A stretch of 64,000 nt of DNA from Gammaproteobacteria bacterium (lineage in GTDB: Bacteria > Pseudomonadota > Gammaproteobacteria > Pseudomonadales > Pseudohongiellaceae). This document shows positions 37,255-45,857 of this stretch, in pieces. The DNA is taken from positions 124,001 to 188,000 of the forward strand of contig JAUXNX010000012.1 in assembly GCA_030682575.1 (NCBI GenBank). Direction: 5' to 3'. The position numbers and the translations under genes were made by a program. Below the pieces are notes generated by a model. That model searched no databases, was not told where the DNA came from, and saw nothing but the letters and a program-made list of their open reading frames with translations. Within the stretch, counting starts at the first letter, position 1, and every line of letters begins with the position of its first letter.

Positions 37255-38640
37255 TCAGAAGCGAGGCGGACCACCAGCCCCTGGAAAACCACCAGGACCG
37301 CCGAGTTTGCCACTCAGTCCGCGCATCATATTGGCGAGACCTCCGCCCTTCATCTTCTTCATGACTTTCTGCATTTGTTTGTGCTGCTTGAGCAGGCGAT
37401 TCAGGTCCTGAATGTCGGTACCCGAGCCCACGGTGATGCGGCGCTTGCGCGAGCCGTTGAGGATGTCCGGATTGACGCGCTCCTTCATGGTCATGGAATT
37501 GATGATTGCTTCCATCTTGCGGAACAGCGAGTCATCCACCATCTTGGTGGCCCCGGGCGGCAGCGCGCCCAGCCCAGGCATCTTGTCCATGATGCTGGCC
37601 ATTCCACCCATATTCTGCATCTGTTTGATCTGCTCCTTGAAGTCCTCCAGATCGAAACCCTTGCCCTTCTTGATCTTGGCGGCCATACGCTCCGCCTTTT
37701 CCTTGTCGACCTTGCTCTCTACCTGCTCGATCAATGACAACAGGTCACCCATGCCCAGAATGCGGGTGGCGATACGGTCGGGATAGAAAGGCTCCAGAGC
37801 ATCCGATTTTTCACCCATACCAATGAACTTGATGGGCTTGCCGGTGATTTGGCGGACGGAAAGCGCAGCGCCACCACGGGCATCGCCATCAGCCTTGGTC
37901 AGGATGACACCGGTCAGCGGCAACGCATCATTGAATGCCTTGGCCGTGTTGGCAGCGTCCTGACCGGTCATCGCATCGACCACGAACAGGGTTTCAATCG
38001 GATTCAATACTTCGTGGAGGCGGCGAATTTCGGCCATCATCTCGTCGTCGATCGCGAGCCGACCGGCTGTGTCGACAATCAGCACGTCCATGAACTTCGT
38101 CTTCGCTTCCTTCAAGGCTGCCAGCACAATCGCTTCTGGCTTTTGACCGATGTCGCTGGGGAAGAAGCTCACGTCCACATCGGCGGCAAGGGTCTGCAAC
38201 TGGGCAATCGCGGCGGGACGATAGACGTCGGCGCTGACCACCATCACGGACTTCTTCTGATTCTGTTTCAGCCAGCGCGACAGCTTGGCAACGGTTGTCG
38301 TCTTGCCGGCACCCTGCAGACCGGCCATGAGAATCACAGCGGGGGGCTGGGCACGCAGGTTCAGCCCTTCATTAGCTACCCCCATGACAGCTTCGAGCTC
38401 GGCCTGCACGATCTTGATGAAGGTCTGGGTCGGGCTGAGGCTCTGCTTGACCTCCTGCCCCACGGCACGTTGACGTACACGCTCGATGAACTCCTTGACA
38501 ACGGAGAGCGCAACGTCCGCTTCCAACAAAGCACGGCGCACTTCGCGCAAAGCATCCTGAATATTGTTGTCGGTCAGTGTGCCCTTGCCACTGATCTTGC
38601 GGAGGGCTCCGGAGAGGCGTTCGGTCAGGCTGTCAAACAT
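37255..38640 (-). CDS. ffh: Ffh, signal recognition particle protein (SRP54)
   Basis: 461 aa. N domain, then the SRP GTPase with GLQGAGKTTT, DTAGRL and TKADGDARGG, then a Met-rich M domain (KMKGGGLANMMRGL) that binds 4.5S RNA and signal sequences. The C-terminus is Gly/Pro rich. It delivers nascent membrane proteins to FtsY. Divergent from the ypjD-like gene with about 190 bases between them. Confidence 0.98.
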   Translation of the reverse strand: MFDSLTERLSGALRKISGKGTLTDNNIQDALREVRRALLEADVALSVVKEFIERVRQRAVGQEVKQSLSPTQTFIKIVQAELEAVMGVANEGLNLRAQPPAVILMAGLQGAGKTTTVAKLSRWLKQNQKKSVMVVSADVYRPAAIAQLQTLAADVDVSFFPSDIGQKPEAIVLAALKEAKTKFMDVLIVDTAGRLAIDDEMMAEIRRLHEVLNPIETLFVVDAMTGQDAANTAKAFNDALPLTGVILTKADGDARGGAALSVRQITGKPIKFIGMGEKSDALEPFYPDRIATRILGMGDLLSLIEQVESKVDKEKAERMAAKIKKGKGFDLEDFKEQIKQMQNMGGMASIMDKMPGLGALPPGATKMVDDSLFRKMEAIINSMTMKERVNPDILNGSRKRRITVGSGTDIQDLNRLLKQHKQMQKVMKKMKGGGLANMMRGLSGKLGGPGGFPGAGGPPRF

Positions 38641-38831
38641 AGATCACTTCCACATTGTTCTGCTGGGGCGGATTGCGCGAGCGCGGGATTATAGCCAAAT
38701 ACCGCTGGATGGTGACAGAAAATATCGCTTCAACCCCTATCCCACATATGAGAAACTTTCGCATCAAGCGGTAGCAGGATCAGCGCCGCAATGGACACAG
38801 CTTCACTCGCAACACATCCCAGAGACCGTCA

Positions 38832-39632
38832 ATGCAGCTTACTACCCTCGCAGGACTGATTGCCGTAGTGTTTTACACGATCAGTTGCGTGTATCAGGGC
38901 CGTCGCCTCAAGACCAGAACAGCTGACAATGATCCCGGTCATCGTGTCTTCTTTTTTGGCCTGTTGGCAGTCATGGCCCATGCTGTAAGTGCCGGTGGCG
39001 TGATCAAGAACAGCACCGGTTACCACTTCGGCATTGTGGAAATCAGCACCCTCATCGGTGCCGCCATCTCTCTGATCGTTCTCATCAGCAGTCTGCGCAA
39101 ACCCCTTGGCAATTTGATGCTGGGCCTCTTTCCACTCGCCATGCTATCCATATTCGCTTCCATAACAGTCACCAGTTCATATCCTGCCCAGAACATCGAG
39201 ATTGGCATAGCGGGACATATACTGTTGTCAATACTGGCGTACAGCATTCTGACGATTGCCGCGCTGCAAGCCAGTTTTCTTGCCTTCCAGAATTACCAGC
39301 TCAAGCACAAGCATGCCGCCAGTGTCATAAAGCGCTTCCCCCCCCTGCAGGACATGGAGACATTCCTGTTCGAGTTATTGTGGGTAGGACAGATACTGCT
39401 GACTCTGGGAATAATCGCAGGCTTCGTATTTGTCGAAGACCTGTGGGCACAGGGGCTGCCACACAAGACCTTCTTCTCGATCCTGGCATGGATGGTATTT
39501 GCGGTGCTGCTGTGGGGACGTCATCGTCTCGGCTGGCGTGGCAAGACCGCGATACGTGGCACCTTGACGGGCTTTCTCTTTCTGATTCTTGGCTTCTACG
39601 GCTCCAAGATCGTACTGGAATTTATTCTCTAG
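38832..39632 (+). CDS. YpjD/CcsA-type inner membrane protein
   Basis: 266 aa with about eight transmembrane helices. It belongs to the cytochrome c assembly (CcsA/CcmC) superfamily: a His in AGHILLSILAYS and a conserved W-x-G-Q-I-L-L stretch (ELLWVGQILLTLG). The position beside ffh is the same as for the ypjD-like gene of Pseudomonas. In E. coli YpjD (CorE) has been linked to metal efflux, but its true role is open. Its stop overlaps the end of the opposing gene by four bases. Confidence 0.88.
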   Translation: MQLTTLAGLIAVVFYTISCVYQGRRLKTRTADNDPGHRVFFFGLLAVMAHAVSAGGVIKNSTGYHFGIVEISTLIGAAISLIVLISSLRKPLGNLMLGLFPLAMLSIFASITVTSSYPAQNIEIGIAGHILLSILAYSILTIAALQASFLAFQNYQLKHKHAASVIKRFPPLQDMETFLFELLWVGQILLTLGIIAGFVFVEDLWAQGLPHKTFFSILAWMVFAVLLWGRHRLGWRGKTAIRGTLTGFLFLILGFYGSKIVLEFIL

Positions 39633-40396
39633 CTCGTGCGAAACGGAACCAGTTCGACCAGCTCGATTGATCTCATAGGCACCAGGTTTCTTGTCAACAC
39701 TCTCATCTTTTTTCCTGGCTCAGTGGCAAAGGCCAGTGCGACCTGATGCTCCGTTGACAGACGCCACTGCCAGAACTGCCAGCGCGTCGGATCGTCGTTA
39801 CGTTCACATGCAAAGCTGATGGCAATTCTGCTTTCAGAGAAATCGAAACTGAAGCTGTGCAGTGGCATCGCCAACCCCATGCCCAGCGCCTTGATCCAGG
39901 CTTCCTTGAGTGTCCACAGATCAAAGAAGCGGGAACGCCGTTCGCTCTCGGAAAGCGCCATCAACGCACTGACTTCCTGTCGTGAAAAAAACCGATCCGC
40001 CACCTCCAGTGTCGAGCTGCTCCGCCCGACGCTCTCGACATCCACTCCCAATTCCCCGCCGTTCGCGATTGCAATCACGATCAAGCCATTGGTATGAGAG
40101 ATATTGAATGTCGGGACATTGACAAGAACAGGAGCGGAAATCGCGGGACGCCCATGTACATTACTGCTGAATTGCCAGACGGCAGGGGCAACGTCAGGAA
40201 AATAAATACTCAACGCAGACCGTATTGCCGCACGAGTGATGAGAAATCGGCGCCTATCTTCTGCAAAACGAAAGCGCGCGTGGCGCACCATTTCTTCGGA
40301 CGACAATAATGCTGGGTAGTGTGCGAGCAGTTCATCATCAACCGCCTCCTCACTTATCAACAACAAGTGGATCTCGTCACGCGCCAGAAAAGCCAT
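39629..40396 (-). CDS. 4'-phosphopantetheinyl transferase (Sfp/Gsp type)
   Basis: 255 aa, the two-lobe Sfp form. Key motifs are NISHTNGLIVIAI in lobe one, GVDVESVGR (Mg-binding Asp and Glu) and LWTLKEAWIKALGMGL (the W-x-x-KEA-x-x-K signature). It transfers the CoA-derived arm to carrier proteins of secondary metabolism or fatty acid/lysine pathways. No polyketide or peptide synthetase is in the window, so the target is unknown. Convergent with the ypjD-like gene, downstream of pspF. Confidence 0.92.
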   Translation of the reverse strand: MAFLARDEIHLLLISEEAVDDELLAHYPALLSSEEMVRHARFRFAEDRRRFLITRAAIRSALSIYFPDVAPAVWQFSSNVHGRPAISAPVLVNVPTFNISHTNGLIVIAIANGGELGVDVESVGRSSSTLEVADRFFSRQEVSALMALSESERRSRFFDLWTLKEAWIKALGMGLAMPLHSFSFDFSESRIAISFACERNDDPTRWQFWQWRLSTEHQVALAFATEPGKKMRVLTRNLVPMRSIELVELVPFRTS

Positions 40397-40427
40397 GTGT
40401 CACTTCTTCATGAGAGGAATGGGAGCA

Positions 40428-41483
40428 TCACCCAAGTAAATCGTATTTACGCAGATAGCCGCGCAACTGGTGATAGCTCATTTGTAGAAAATCTGCCGCC
40501 TTGCGTTGATTGAACTGACAGCGTTTCATGGCCTGCTTGAGCAGATCAATCTCGTAGTCCTGCACATGAGTCTTGAAATCCAGGGTTTCGGCATCACTCA
40601 GATCGACAACAGGTGAAGCACCCTGCAATGCTGCCCCGTGCGCAGCGGAACCCTGCCCTGCACTCTCGCGTGCAGCGTCAGCCTTGTGCTGTGTCTGATT
40701 CAGTCGATAGGGAGACTCGAACGGATTAAAGACCAGTCGCGTGACCTGTCGGTCAGGACATTGATACACCGCTCGTTCCACGACATTCTTCAACTCACGC
40801 ACGTTACCAGGCCAAGTGTGCGACACCAGCATCCTCTCCACATTCTGGGAAAAACCGTGAAAGTAATCCCCGCCCAACTCCTTGATCATGCCGACAGCAA
40901 AATGCTGGGCCAACACCATGACGTCCTCGGCACGGGCACGCAGCGGCGGCAAAGTAATCACATCGAAGGCCAAACGATCCAGCAGGTCGTCACGGAACTT
41001 CTTTTCCTTGGCAAGCGTTGGCAAGTCCTCATTGGTAGCGGCGACAATGCGTACATTCACCTTCAGCGTCTGGCTGCCACCGAGCCTCTCCAGCTCACCA
41101 TATTCAATAATGCGAAGTATCTTTTCCTGGACAGGCATCGCCGTATTGGCCAGTTCATCGAGGAAGAGCGTGCCGCCGTCAGCGCGTTCGAAATAGCCCT
41201 TCTTCTGGCTGGATGCACCGGTAAAGGCGCCACTTTCGTGACCGAAGAGCTGGGACTCCAGCAGCGTGTCACTCACTGCCGCACAGTTGATCTTGAGAAA
41301 ATTCTGTTGCCAACGCCGGGACAGGAAGTGCAGACGGGCCGCAATCAACTCTTTACCAGTCCCACGCTCCCCGACAATCAGCACAGGCTTGTTGAGGGGG
41401 GCTACGCGCGACACATGCTCCTGCATCTCCAGAAAGCTTGCCGATTCGCCAATCATGCGCGGGGGTGAATTGTCTGCCTGCAT
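40428..41483 (-). CDS. pspF: PspF, sigma-54 activator of the phage shock genes
   Basis: 351 aa. AAA+ domain with Walker A GERGTGKEL, GAFTGA loop for sigma-54 contact, and Walker B GGTLFLDEL; a C-terminal Fis-type HTH (NQRKAADFLQMSYHQLRGYL). No N-terminal receiver domain, as in PspF, which is held inactive by PspA. Divergent from pspA; the 244-base gap carries the sigma-54 promoter and a probable enhancer. There is a Ser/Ala-rich linker of about 40 residues before the HTH. Confidence 0.96.
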   Translation of the reverse strand: MQADNSPPRMIGESASFLEMQEHVSRVAPLNKPVLIVGERGTGKELIAARLHFLSRRWQQNFLKINCAAVSDTLLESQLFGHESGAFTGASSQKKGYFERADGGTLFLDELANTAMPVQEKILRIIEYGELERLGGSQTLKVNVRIVAATNEDLPTLAKEKKFRDDLLDRLAFDVITLPPLRARAEDVMVLAQHFAVGMIKELGGDYFHGFSQNVERMLVSHTWPGNVRELKNVVERAVYQCPDRQVTRLVFNPFESPYRLNQTQHKADAARESAGQGSAAHGAALQGASPVVDLSDAETLDFKTHVQDYEIDLLKQAMKRCQFNQRKAADFLQMSYHQLRGYLRKYDLLG

Positions 41484-41594
41484 GGTGGATTTTCCCGATC
41501 CGGCCCTTGGTATGGGCTTGTTTTGAGTTTCGCGAAAAATACCACTTGTTGCGTAATTTCACCAAGAAAATGCCAGCCCTCTCGTTGCATAAAA

Positions 41595-41634
41595 TTATTT
41601 ATCTTTAATAAACAATACGTTAATAGATAAATAA
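41595..41634. promoter_or_regulatory. Candidate PspF upstream activating site
   Basis: A perfect 10-bp inverted repeat, TTATTTATCT (41595-41604) and AGATAAATAA (41625-41634), with a 20-base AT-rich spacer. It ends four bases before the -24 element, closer than the usual enhancer distance, so either PspF binds here or another factor such as IHF does. Confidence 0.45.
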
Positions 41635-41638
41635 CTCC

Positions 41639-41654
41639 TGGCATAGATTCTGCT
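41639..41654 (+). promoter_or_regulatory. Sigma-54 promoter of pspABC
   Basis: TGGCATAGATTCTGCT, with GG and GC at the invariant -24/-12 spacing and a good fit to TGGCAY-N5-TTGCW. Transcription would begin near 41665, some 60 bases before the pspA ATG. Confidence 0.85.
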
Positions 41655-41727
41655 ATTACCAGAACATTCGCCCAATCAAGCAACGTATTTTCATCGACAA
41701 CCCGTTTCACCGAGAGGAATTCAAGCA

Positions 41728-42384
41728 ATGAGCATATTTTCGCGCTTGTCAGACATCATCAACTCCAACATCAGCTCCCTGCTGGACAAGGCAGAGAACC
41801 CCGAGAAGATGATCCGCATGGTCATCCAGGAAATGGAAGAGACTCTGGTCGAGGTGCGTAGCGGCACAGCCAAGGTCATTGCCGAGAAAAAGACTCTGCA
41901 TCGCCGTGCCGAACAACTGCGCAAGCAGGCCGAAGACTGGCAGCACAAAGCCGAATTGGCCATGAGCAAGGATCGCGAGGATCTGGCCAAGGCCGCGCTG
42001 GTTGAAAAAGCCACTGTTACCGCTACCGTAGAACTGATCGATAGCGAGTTGATCAAGTTGGACGAAACTCTCGACAAGCTGGCCAGCGAAATCGAGCAAT
42101 TGCAGACCAAACTCAATGATGCCCGCGCACGTCAGAAGACCATTGTCATGCGCACCACGGCTACGCAGTCACGAGTCGATGTGAACCGCCAACTGCACAA
42201 CTTCAACATTGACAATGCCATGAACAAATTTGAGTATTACGAGAAGAAAATCGACCTCATGGAAGGCCAGGTGGACAGCTTCAATATGGAACGCCGTGGC
42301 CTGAACAGCGAATTCGAAGAACTCGCCCGCAAGGAAAAGATCGATCAGGAGCTGCAGGACATCAAGAACAAGCTGAGCAAGTAA
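41728..42384 (+). CDS. pspA: PspA, phage shock protein A (ESCRT-III-like membrane effector)
   Basis: 218 aa, almost fully alpha-helical with long coiled coils (residues 25-185). The N-terminal amphipathic helix SIFSRLSDIINSNISSLLDK and the EDPEKMIR-like ENPEKMIRMVIQEME are family marks. It binds stressed inner membrane and also inhibits PspF. AGAGGAATTC lies ahead of the ATG. First gene of pspABC. Confidence 0.97.
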   Translation: MSIFSRLSDIINSNISSLLDKAENPEKMIRMVIQEMEETLVEVRSGTAKVIAEKKTLHRRAEQLRKQAEDWQHKAELAMSKDREDLAKAALVEKATVTATVELIDSELIKLDETLDKLASEIEQLQTKLNDARARQKTIVMRTTATQSRVDVNRQLHNFNIDNAMNKFEYYEKKIDLMEGQVDSFNMERRGLNSEFEELARKEKIDQELQDIKNKLSK

Positions 42385-42445
42385 CCTCTCTTTGTTCTCC
42401 TTTCATCAGGCATGTTTACACTGCTTTACCTAAAGGGTTCAGGTA

Positions 42446-42685
42446 ATGGATTTTTTTGAATTCGCTATTTCACTCATCGCTATCATCGGGGGCTTCATCA
42501 CGCTGTGGATGTTCATCCTGTACCAGCGCAAGGAGAAGAAGGTAAAACTCTCGACTGACACTGAATATGACATTCGAGAGTTGTCGGCGATGGCCAAATC
42601 TCTGAGCAACCGGATCGACACTTTGGAGTCCATTCTGGACTCCGAAGTGCCCAGCTGGAGAGAGCAGAATGAACACCAACGGTAA
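42446..42685 (+). CDS. pspB: PspB, envelope stress membrane protein
   Basis: 79 aa: one N-terminal transmembrane helix (about 5-27) followed by a charged coiled-coil tail containing LSAMAKSLSNRIDTLESIL, as in PspB. With PspC it senses membrane damage and takes PspA away from PspF. Its 3' end overlaps pspC by 17 bases. Confidence 0.9.
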   Translation: MDFFEFAISLIAIIGGFITLWMFILYQRKEKKVKLSTDTEYDIRELSAMAKSLSNRIDTLESILDSEVPSWREQNEHQR

Positions 42686-43346
42686 TCGATTCACGATTAA
42701 TCGTGAGAACCGGCGCCTGCTGGGTGTATGTGCAGGTCTGGCAGATTACATGGAAGTGCCAGCGTTTCTCATTCGGATCATCTTCGTGCTCGCCTGTCTC
42801 TCGTGGCCCACGCTGATCCTGGTTTACTTCATCACTTACTGGTGGCTAAAGAAAGACATGAACTCAGGAACTGTGCGCAACTTCATTGCCGAATCGAAAA
42901 CAGCAGATCATTTTCGCAATCTCGATTATCGCAAACAGATGTATCGCAATCCTCGTCGTGGCCGGCTCGCTGGAGTGTGCAGTGGCATTGCAGATTATCT
43001 GGAAGTAAGCACAACTGTAGTCCGAGTGGTGACCTTGCTGTCCTTCTTCCTCTTCGGCCCCTTCACATTCTTTGCGTATTGCGTGTGCTGGATAGTGTTG
43101 GAGAAAAACCCAAATGAGGCGCAGTTTCGCCGCAGCAAAAAACAGCGCAGAAGAGAACGACATGGTGCTGCTGTTCAACCAGAGGTCAGCCCCGAGATGG
43201 TGGAAACAGAAGTACGCGAATCCATCTCTCTCTCTCTTAGAGAATGCTCCGCTGCTTTCAACAGAATCGAGTCACGGCTGCGCGAGGTAGAAGCCTACAT
43301 TACATCGAAAAAATTCCGCCTGCACTGCGAGATCAACCGCATTTGA
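42669..43346 (+). CDS. pspC: PspC with two PspC domains
   Basis: 225 aa, about twice the length of E. coli PspC (119). Two PspC domains follow each other: residues about 8-65 (RRLLGVCAGLADYMEV, then a hydrophobic segment) and about 95-150 (GRLAGVCSGIADYLEV, then a hydrophobic segment). A basic stretch (SKKQRRRERH) and a C-terminal helical region with IESRLREVEAYI follow. It signals through PspB/PspA. Whether the second copy is an internal duplication or an older arrangement of this clade is not known to me. Confidence 0.92.
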   Translation: MNTNGNRFTINRENRRLLGVCAGLADYMEVPAFLIRIIFVLACLSWPTLILVYFITYWWLKKDMNSGTVRNFIAESKTADHFRNLDYRKQMYRNPRRGRLAGVCSGIADYLEVSTTVVRVVTLLSFFLFGPFTFFAYCVCWIVLEKNPNEAQFRRSKKQRRRERHGAAVQPEVSPEMVETEVRESISLSLRECSAAFNRIESRLREVEAYITSKKFRLHCEINRI

Positions 43347-43353
43347 ACGTGAT

Positions 43354-43443
43354 GGCAGCGCCCGGAAAGCGCTCTTGTGCCTCGCGAGGTTAACTCCTCC
43401 AGCCGATCCCCCTCGGCCACAAGAGCGCTTCCCGGGCGCTGCC
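43354..43443. repeat. 26-bp inverted repeat after pspC, terminator-like
   Basis: Arms 43354-43379 and 43418-43443 pair at 25 of 26 positions (core AGCGCTCTTGTG). The 38-base spacer includes the palindrome CCTCGCGAGG and a small CCGA/TCGG hairpin. A run of six T follows seven bases after the right arm on the plus strand, so it may stop pspABC transcription. The large size also suggests a palindromic mobile or REP-like unit. Confidence 0.7.
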
Positions 43444-43531
43444 ACATTCAGGTTTTTTCGTTTGTCGCCCTGCGTGCCACGGGCTACACTGTCAGCGACT
43501 TTTCAGTAGACGGTTACGAGGATGACGCACA

Positions 43532-43876
43532 ATGCCCCGTGAGCTACCCGATTTCGACACACTGGTTCACCTCCACAGGGAAAACCCGGAAGAGCTGGAG
43601 CGGCTTCGCGTAGAGCTGACCAGTGCAATCATGGAGAACGCCCCGCCCGAGGCCCGTCGCCGCCTGGAAGGTCTGCAGTTCCGCATAAACATGGAGCTAC
43701 GCAAGGCCCGCACGCCGGAGGCACGCTGCGTGAAACTCTCAAGCATGATGCATGAGTCATTTGCGGAGCTGAATCACGCGCTGCACAACCCGCCCAGGGC
43801 CGTAAAACCTGATACCGGCATTTCCGCCACCGTCATCCCCTTCTCTGCATCGCGGGACAAGACGCGGGACCACTGA
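43532..43876 (+). CDS. DUF3135 domain protein
   Basis: 114 aa, cytosolic, with the pattern LPDFDTLVHLHRENPEELE at the start and LEGLQFRINMELRKARTPEARCVKLS in the middle, which fits DUF3135. No catalytic motif or membrane segment is seen; helix content is high. Function unknown. AGGATGACGCACA precedes the ATG. It is separated from pspC by a large inverted repeat and is probably transcribed on its own. Confidence 0.72.
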   Translation: MPRELPDFDTLVHLHRENPEELERLRVELTSAIMENAPPEARRRLEGLQFRINMELRKARTPEARCVKLSSMMHESFAELNHALHNPPRAVKPDTGISATVIPFSASRDKTRDH

Positions 43877-43914
43877 TCGACCTCCCCAACCTCAGGAGAG
43901 AGAACATAATTCGA

Positions 43915-44928
43915 ATGAAACTACTGCTTCCTCTCGCGCTGACCAGTTCGCTTCTGCTTCTGAGCACCCCTACTGCCTGGTCTCAACAATTACTGCCACA
44001 ACCACGTCTTTCTGCATCCCAGCTTGATGTCAACGCGCCCTCGACCCGCATCACTGGGAGCCCCGGCAGCATGCGCATCACAGATCGCTCCTGTCGATCA
44101 ATGCCGCTGACCGATGTGCGTCGCCGCATCGTCAACGCAGCGACGCAGGAGTGGGCTTATTTCGGTTTCAGTATTGATGAGCAGGCAGCAATACAGACCC
44201 CCGCACAGGGACGCCGTGGTCCCGGCATGAGTTCCACCGACGCCATACGCCTCGCCGATTCGATCGCGGGATTCTGGGCGGCCGCACCCGACAGCGACTG
44301 GATACTGGAGCGCCAGAATCAGAACTGGCAAACCAATGGCTCCGGAGTCCGGTGGCGTGACGCCTGGTCAGCGGCATTCATTTCCTGGGTGATGTGTGAG
44401 AGCGGCCTGGGCGACCGGGCACAGTTCAAGCGCGCCATTGCCCACCACACCTATATCGATCAAGCCATTCTTGCCAGCGAAGGTCGCGATGCCGACGCAG
44501 TATTCACCGCCCACGAACCGGGCGACAGGGAAATCGTGCCCGGAGACCTTCTGTGCAGGGGCAGTCGCCCCGCCTACAGAACCATTGCCGAACGCCGTGC
44601 CCAACTCGGCGTTGGTGCCCGCACACACTGTGACATCGTGGTCAAAGTCGATGAAACCAATAGCCGCATCATGGTTATTGGTGGCAATGTCCGGGGATCA
44701 GTGCGATTGAAGGTGTTTCCGGCGGTGCGCGACGGCAGTGAACCCCTGCGGCCGCTCGGTGATAACGGCCGCATCCTGTTTGCTCACCTCAGTTTGAAGG
44801 CAGATGCCATTGAAGGCGAAGCACTGGATAACTCGCCCAGCGTGCAGATGCTGGCTTGCAGCATGCCCCAGGCGATGAGTGGATTACCATTGGTGGCGGC
44901 GATTACATTGCCTGCCGTCAGTTGCTAA
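43915..44928 (+). CDS. Secreted DUF2272 domain protein
   Basis: 337 aa with a signal peptide (MKLLLPLALTSSLLLLSTPT, cut near AWSQQ). The DUF2272 part (about 60-285) has WSAAFISWVMCESGLG, HHTYIDQAILA and PGDLLCRGSRP, with THCDIVVKVD and VIGGNVRGSV beyond, a layout like papain-fold CHAP/NlpC peptidases with Cys and His. A cell-wall role is plausible but is not shown. The 3' end overlaps the opposing cysB-like gene by four bases. Confidence 0.75.
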   Translation: MKLLLPLALTSSLLLLSTPTAWSQQLLPQPRLSASQLDVNAPSTRITGSPGSMRITDRSCRSMPLTDVRRRIVNAATQEWAYFGFSIDEQAAIQTPAQGRRGPGMSSTDAIRLADSIAGFWAAAPDSDWILERQNQNWQTNGSGVRWRDAWSAAFISWVMCESGLGDRAQFKRAIAHHTYIDQAILASEGRDADAVFTAHEPGDREIVPGDLLCRGSRPAYRTIAERRAQLGVGARTHCDIVVKVDETNSRIMVIGGNVRGSVRLKVFPAVRDGSEPLRPLGDNGRILFAHLSLKADAIEGEALDNSPSVQMLACSMPQAMSGLPLVAAITLPAVSC

Positions 44929-45857
44929 TCCAGCGCCACCGCCGACACATCTGCAGTCACCACTGCCTCGGTCAACTGCGGTGAGCACAATTCGATGAAG
45001 TGATAGGCGAAGCGGCGCATGAAGTGGCCGCGCCGCACGGCGATCCGGGTGATGTTCTCGCTAAACAAATGTGAGCTGTCCAGCAGCGTCAGCCCCGTGT
45101 CGCGGGCAGCATTGAACGCCACCGAAGCGACTATCCCTACTCCGAGTCCCAACTCCACATAGGACTTGATCACGTCTGCGTCCAAGGCACTGAGCACGAT
45201 GTCCGGCACAATCTGCGCTTCGGAAAACGCCTTCTCCACCATTGCTCTGCCGGTGAAACCTTCGTGGTAGGTGACAATCGGATATTCAGCAATGGCTGCG
45301 AGCGTCAAAGGCTCAATTGATTCCAGCGAATGTCCTGTCGGCACTATGACGCCGTGATGCCAGCCGTAATACGGGAACGACGCCAACTCCGGAATCATCC
45401 CCAGTGTCTCTGTCGCGAGTCCTATATCCGCTTCACCTTCGAGCAACATCTGTGCAATTTCCAGCGGGCTACCCTGATGCAGTTTCAAGTGCACACGTGG
45501 ATAGATTTTCTTGAATTCCATGACCACTTTCGGCAACGCATAGCGCGCCTGAGTGTGCGTGGTCGCAATCGTCAACTGACCCTTGTCCTGCTGGCTGAAC
45601 TGCTCCGCGACGGTCTTGATGTTCTTGGCATCGAGCAGCATACGCTCGACAATCTTCACCATTTCCTTCCCCGGCTCGGTAAGCCCCAACAGACGTTTGC
45701 CCTTGCGGATGAATAGCTCCACACCGAGTTCATCTTCGAGATCCTTGATGTGTTTGGACACACCCGACTGCGAGGTGTACAACGCATTGGAGACTTCAGT
45801 GAGATTGAAATTGCGTCGCACGGTTTCGCGGATAATGCGCAGTTGTTGAAAATTCAT
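44925..45857 (-). CDS. cysB: CysB-like LysR-type regulator
   Basis: 310 aa. The HTH (about 19-38, [23 protein letters not shown]) and start [11 protein letters not shown] are those of the CysB/Cbl group, and the effector domain has [11 protein letters not shown], the sulfate/thiosulfate pocket signature. It likely activates sulfate uptake and assimilation in response to N-acetylserine. It is the last gene of the cysTWA transcript, its ATG overlapping the cysA stop, which gives autoregulation. Cbl instead of CysB cannot be ruled out. Confidence 0.92.
   Translation of the reverse strand: MNFQQLRIIRETVRRNFNLTEVSNALYTSQSGVSKHIKDLEDELGVELFIRKGKRLLGLTEPGKEMVKIVERMLLDAKNIKTVAEQFSQQDKGQLTIATTHTQARYALPKVVMEFKKIYPRVHLKLHQGSPLEIAQMLLEGEADIGLATETLGMIPELASFPYYGWHHGVIVPTGHSLESIEPLTLAAIAEYPIVTYHEGFTGRAMVEKAFSEAQIVPDIVLSALDADVIKSYVELGLGVGIVASVAFNAARDTGLTLLDSSHLFSENITRIAVRRGHFMRRFAYHFIELCSPQLTEAVVTADVSAVALD

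Noticed and set aside
41571..41590. Second sigma-54 promoter ending in TTGCAT
   Set aside because: The -24 position has AG in place of GG, so the invariant pair is missing.
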